Of a DNA stretch of 64,000 bases, positions 62,042 through 64,000 are shown in pieces. The stretch lies in contig NZ_JAANZA010000002.1 of the NCBI RefSeq assembly GCF_012274275.1, positions 496,001 to 560,000 of the forward strand. Reading direction: 5' to 3'. The notes beneath the pieces are model-generated. The model did not search any database. It was not told the origin of the DNA and was given only the letters and a program-made list of their open reading frames with translations. Every line of letters starts with the position of its first letter. Positions within the stretch are counted from its first letter, which is position 1. The translations under genes were made by a program, and so were the position numbers. Source of the stretch: Cryobacterium sp. BB307. Its GTDB lineage: Bacteria > Actinomycetota > Actinomycetes > Actinomycetales > Microbacteriaceae.

Positions 62042-62417
62042 GGTGAATGGGCCGGCTGTTACGCCGGGTTCTGTCCGGGTGCCGTTAGGCACCGTGGACG
62101 GTCATCTATCTCGGGACTACGTTGCCGCAGCCCTCTAGCGGTCTACCCGGGGACTCGGCGAGCAGCCTCATCGTCCCCTTATTCGACCTTGCTCCTGGCG
62201 AGGTTTACCCAGCCGACCCGATCGCTCGGGCCGCTGGTGGTCTCTTACACCACCGTTTCACCCTTACCCCGGGCACAAGGCCCGTGGCGGTCTGCTTTCT
62301 GTTGCACTTTCTCGCGGATTGCTCCGGGTGGGTGTTACCCACCACCATGCTCTGCGGAGCCCGGACGTTCCTCGGCACCCTTTCGGATGACGCGACCGTC
62401 TTGCCGACCCATTCACC
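62042..62417 (-). ncRNA. rnpB: RNase P RNA, bacterial type A
   Basis: Read on the minus strand, the ends pair as the P1 helix (GGTGAATGGG at 62417-62408 with CCCATTCACC at 62051-62042). Conserved RNase P segments are GAGGAACGTCCGGGCTCC near the 5' end (CR I), GCAGACCGCC, GGTAAGGGTGAAACGGTGG, GGTAAACC, GACGATGAGG and ACAGAACCCGGCGTA near the 3' end (CR V). The molecule processes the 5' ends of pre-tRNA. End positions are accurate to a few bases. Confidence 0.95.
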
Positions 62418-62432
62418 GTTGATTCTACGGTG
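62414..62432. promoter_or_regulatory. rnpB -10 element within a perfect inverted repeat
   Basis: TAGAAT on the minus strand (62427-62422) lies 5-7 nt before the rnpB 5' end. It is enclosed by CACCGT (62414-62419) and ACGGTG (62427-62432) with a 7-nt spacer. The -35 region is weak. Confidence 0.5.
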
Positions 62433-62453
62433 AGCGGGCAGCCTCCGGTATGA

Positions 62454-62876
62454 CTAATCGTCGAAATCGGTGCGGAGGTCCATGGCCTTGTTGGCCACGG
62501 CATCCGCGCGCGAGTTCTGCAGCCGCGGTACCCACTCGAAGCGCACCGGTGTGCCCATGAGCAGGTCGCGGGCCTGCGCGGCGAGCTCCGCCATCGCCGG
62601 ATGCTTGATCTTCCAGCGCCCGCTCATCTGCTCGACGACGAGCTTGGAGTCCATCCGCACGAGCAGCTCGGCGTCCGGGTCGATCACCAGCGCCCTGCGC
62701 ACGCCTTCGACGAGTCCGGTGTACTCTGCCACGTTGTTGGAAGCGACGCCGATGTAGCGGCCGACAACGGCGAGGATCTCGCCGGAGTCACCGTCGATGA
62801 TGACCGAGCCGCTGCCGGCCGGCCCGGGGTTGCCCCGCGAGCCGCCGTCCGCCTCGATGATGAGCCGGCGGCCCAT
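62454..62876 (-). CDS. rnhA: RNase HI-type ribonuclease
   Basis: 140 residues from the ATG at 62876, which overlaps the stop of the upstream gene by one base (TGATG); the frame extends upstream but is not conserved. Active-site acidic residues occur in IIEADGGSRGNPGPA (Asp), NNVAEYTGLVEG (Glu), LLVRMDSKLVVEQM (Asp) and LQNSRADAVANKAMD (Asp). It cleaves RNA in RNA/DNA hybrids. In many actinobacteria this domain is fused to a CobC-like phosphatase; here it stands alone. Confidence 0.93.
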   Translation of the reverse strand: MGRRLIIEADGGSRGNPGPAGSGSVIIDGDSGEILAVVGRYIGVASNNVAEYTGLVEGVRRALVIDPDAELLVRMDSKLVVEQMSGRWKIKHPAMAELAAQARDLLMGTPVRFEWVPRLQNSRADAVANKAMDLRTDFDD

Positions 62877-63616
62877 CAGAGGCCGGACTCGCTGGTACGG
62901 ACCAGGATGGCGTTGCTGGTCGGGCACAGCAGCACGTCATCCGGCGCCGCCGCGCGGATCTCCGCGAGATCGCTCTCGTTGAGCTTCACGCCGCTCGCGC
63001 TCGAAACCCCGTACTGCAGCAGGGATGCGCCCGCGCCGTAACGCTCGCGCTGGCGCTCGTACAAGGCGAGCAGGTCATCCGGCACACGGCCGGCGATGGT
63101 CTGCCTGTTCGCGTTCGCATGCTGCTGTTCACCCCGGATTCCCTCGAGCGCGGCATGCCGATCGGCCTCTAGCGCTTTGACCTTCTCGGCCACATCGTCG
63201 AGCCGGGTGCGCGCTTCGCGCTCGGCGGCCTCGGCCTCCTCGACGCGTTCCATGACCGCGAGCTCGATGTCCTCGAGGTCGCTCTGGCGCTTGCGCAGCG
63301 AGGTCAGTTCCGCCTCCAGACCCTGGACGTCCTTCACCGAACTGCTGGCATCCAGCCGCTCGGTGTCGCGCCGGATCCGCGCCTCCACGAGCTCGACGTC
63401 GGACTCGATGCGCTTGAGCTCGATCCGGGCATCCTCGAGTGACCCGAGCTTCTCCAGCAGGTCCTTGCGGAGCTCATCGGCTTGCCCGCCGAGTTCGGCC
63501 AACGCCGCGTGCTCTGGCAGGGTCTTCGCGCGGTGCTCGAGCTGCGCGAGTCGTGTGTCGATCGCCTGCAGGTCGAGCAGGAGCGCCTGGATTTCCGGGC
63601 TCGCTTTCAACGCCAT
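62876..63616 (-). CDS. Coiled-coil protein of the C4-type zinc-ribbon family, zinc site lost
   Basis: 246 residues. Residues about 10-170 are long alternating coiled-coil helices. The C-terminal domain (about 190-246) aligns with the zinc-ribbon of actinobacterial homologues encoded beside Nif3 and RNase HI, but the usual CxxC pairs are gone: YGVSSASGVKLNESDL has none and LLCPTSNAILVRT keeps one Cys. The end (ILVRTSESGL) is conserved. Function unknown. Middle gene of the Nif3/coiled-coil/RNase HI operon. Confidence 0.85.
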   Translation of the reverse strand: MALKASPEIQALLLDLQAIDTRLAQLEHRAKTLPEHAALAELGGQADELRKDLLEKLGSLEDARIELKRIESDVELVEARIRRDTERLDASSSVKDVQGLEAELTSLRKRQSDLEDIELAVMERVEEAEAAEREARTRLDDVAEKVKALEADRHAALEGIRGEQQHANANRQTIAGRVPDDLLALYERQRERYGAGASLLQYGVSSASGVKLNESDLAEIRAAAPDDVLLCPTSNAILVRTSESGL

Positions 63617-63640
63617 CTGTCTCGGGCTCGCTTTCTCTTC

Positions 63641-64000
63641 TTACTGGACAATCGCAAAATCCCACGGATCGGTGCGCAGCTCGCTCACCGTGATCTGGGT
63701 TCCCGGCAGCTCCCGCCGCAGCTCCTGGGCCGCGGCGTCGAGCCACAGCCATTCGCTGGCCCAGTGGGAGACATCGATCAGGGCCGGTCCCCCGCTTAGT
63801 TTCGCCTGCTCACGGGCCTCGCTTGCCGGGTGGTGGCGCAGGTCGGAGGTGATGTAGACATCCGCGGACCTGACCGCGCTCTCCGCCAGCAGGCTGTCCC
63901 CGGCGCCTCCGCACACGGCGACGGTGCGAACCGGCCGGTCGTACTCGCCGGAGACGCGAATGCCGGATGCCGTGGCGGGCAGCAACTCGGCCAGCGCGCC
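63641..64000 (-). CDS. Nif3-like dinuclear metal centre protein (5' end cut by window edge)
   Basis: The C-terminal 119 residues are present; the frame continues beyond 64000. Motifs are VAVCGGAGDSLLAESAVRSADVYITSDLRHHPASEA (metal-binding Asp/His/His region) and ALIDVSHWASEW (His). Nif3/YbgI proteins form hexameric rings with a two-metal site; some act in GTP cyclohydrolase-like or DNA-related roles, but function is not settled. It heads the operon with the coiled-coil protein and RNase HI. Confidence 0.9.
   Translation of the reverse strand, partial: GALAELLPATASGIRVSGEYDRPVRTVAVCGGAGDSLLAESAVRSADVYITSDLRHHPASEAREQAKLSGGPALIDVSHWASEWLWLDAAAQELRRELPGTQITVSELRTDPWDFAIVQ

Noticed and set aside
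61802..62422. Plus-strand frame across the ppgK 3' end and rnpB
   Set aside because: It runs through an RNase P RNA and the ppgK coding region in another frame; no family resemblance.

Overview
The window is high-GC DNA (about two thirds G+C by eye) with densely packed, often overlapping genes. It reads as a chromosomal segment of an actinobacterium, most likely family Microbacteriaceae. The evidence is the set of actinobacterial-only families (DUF3000 next to RNase D, DUF3093/DUF3159/DUF3710/DUF4193, SepH, DUF4191, DUF3097), the glnA1/glnE/glnA2 arrangement, a primary sigma factor with a Lys/Ala/Thr-rich N-terminal tail, polyphosphate glucokinase and a PAC2 protein. There is no prophage, CRISPR array, transposase or tRNA that I can see. 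Both edge genes are cut: an Amt-like transporter on the left and a Nif3-like protein on the right.

Layout. 1-2.5 kb: divergent Amt-like membrane protein, an unknown membrane protein and ZapE. 2.6-4.7 kb: sulfurtransferase, SufE and a RibD-type reductase. 4.7-7.7 kb: membrane-anchored hydrolase, DUF3000 and RNase D. 7.8-11.1 kb: fadA-fadB beta-oxidation operon, closed by a strong terminator shared with dxs. 13.2-16.4 kb: large LuxR/ATPase regulator preceded by a coupled small ORF. 16.4-19.2 kb: aconitase under a near-perfect 24-bp palindrome. 19.2-23.2 kb: dut-DUF3710-DUF3159, DUF3093, DUF4193 and SepH. 23.2-32.2 kb: phosphodiesterase-like protein and both subunits of a second type IIA topoisomerase, with a four-gene envelope/stress operon between them. 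32.7-36.2 kb: a split alanine racemase pair, a sugar-transfer-type ATP-grasp ligase and a CofE-like glutamate ligase. 36.2-45 kb: sigma A, PAC2, leucyl aminopeptidase, E3 and E2 of a 2-oxoacid dehydrogenase, and a degenerate kinase. 45-59.3 kb: nitrogen block (glnA1, glnE, glnA2, nadE, panB, gdhA) interrupted by a mini-binding-protein/CDF pair and a repeat-flanked HNH gene. 59.3-64 kb: DUF3097, map, ppgK, rnpB, RNase HI, a coiled-coil protein and Nif3.

The most interesting item is at 32.7-36.2 kb. The alanine racemase has an intact PLP barrel, but its C-terminal domain lacks the recognisable catalytic Tyr segment and the GRxxMD motif. The gene immediately upstream (GTGA overlap) encodes only an alanine racemase C-terminal domain that keeps exactly those motifs. 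This suggests a heteromeric racemase. An ATP-grasp ligase and a CofE-like ligase beside it suggest a pathway making a D-amino-acid-containing peptide or surface modification.

A second recurring signal is leaderless expression. At least sixteen genes have a TANNNT -10 element (GATAAT in one case) ending 6-7 nt before the start codon and no Shine-Dalgarno sequence. At two divergent loci the opposing -10 elements or start codons overlap. Upstream of glnA1 there are four 5-mers at exact 11-bp spacing that match the actinobacterial GlnR box layout. All assignments come from reading the sequence and remembered family motifs; no database search was run.
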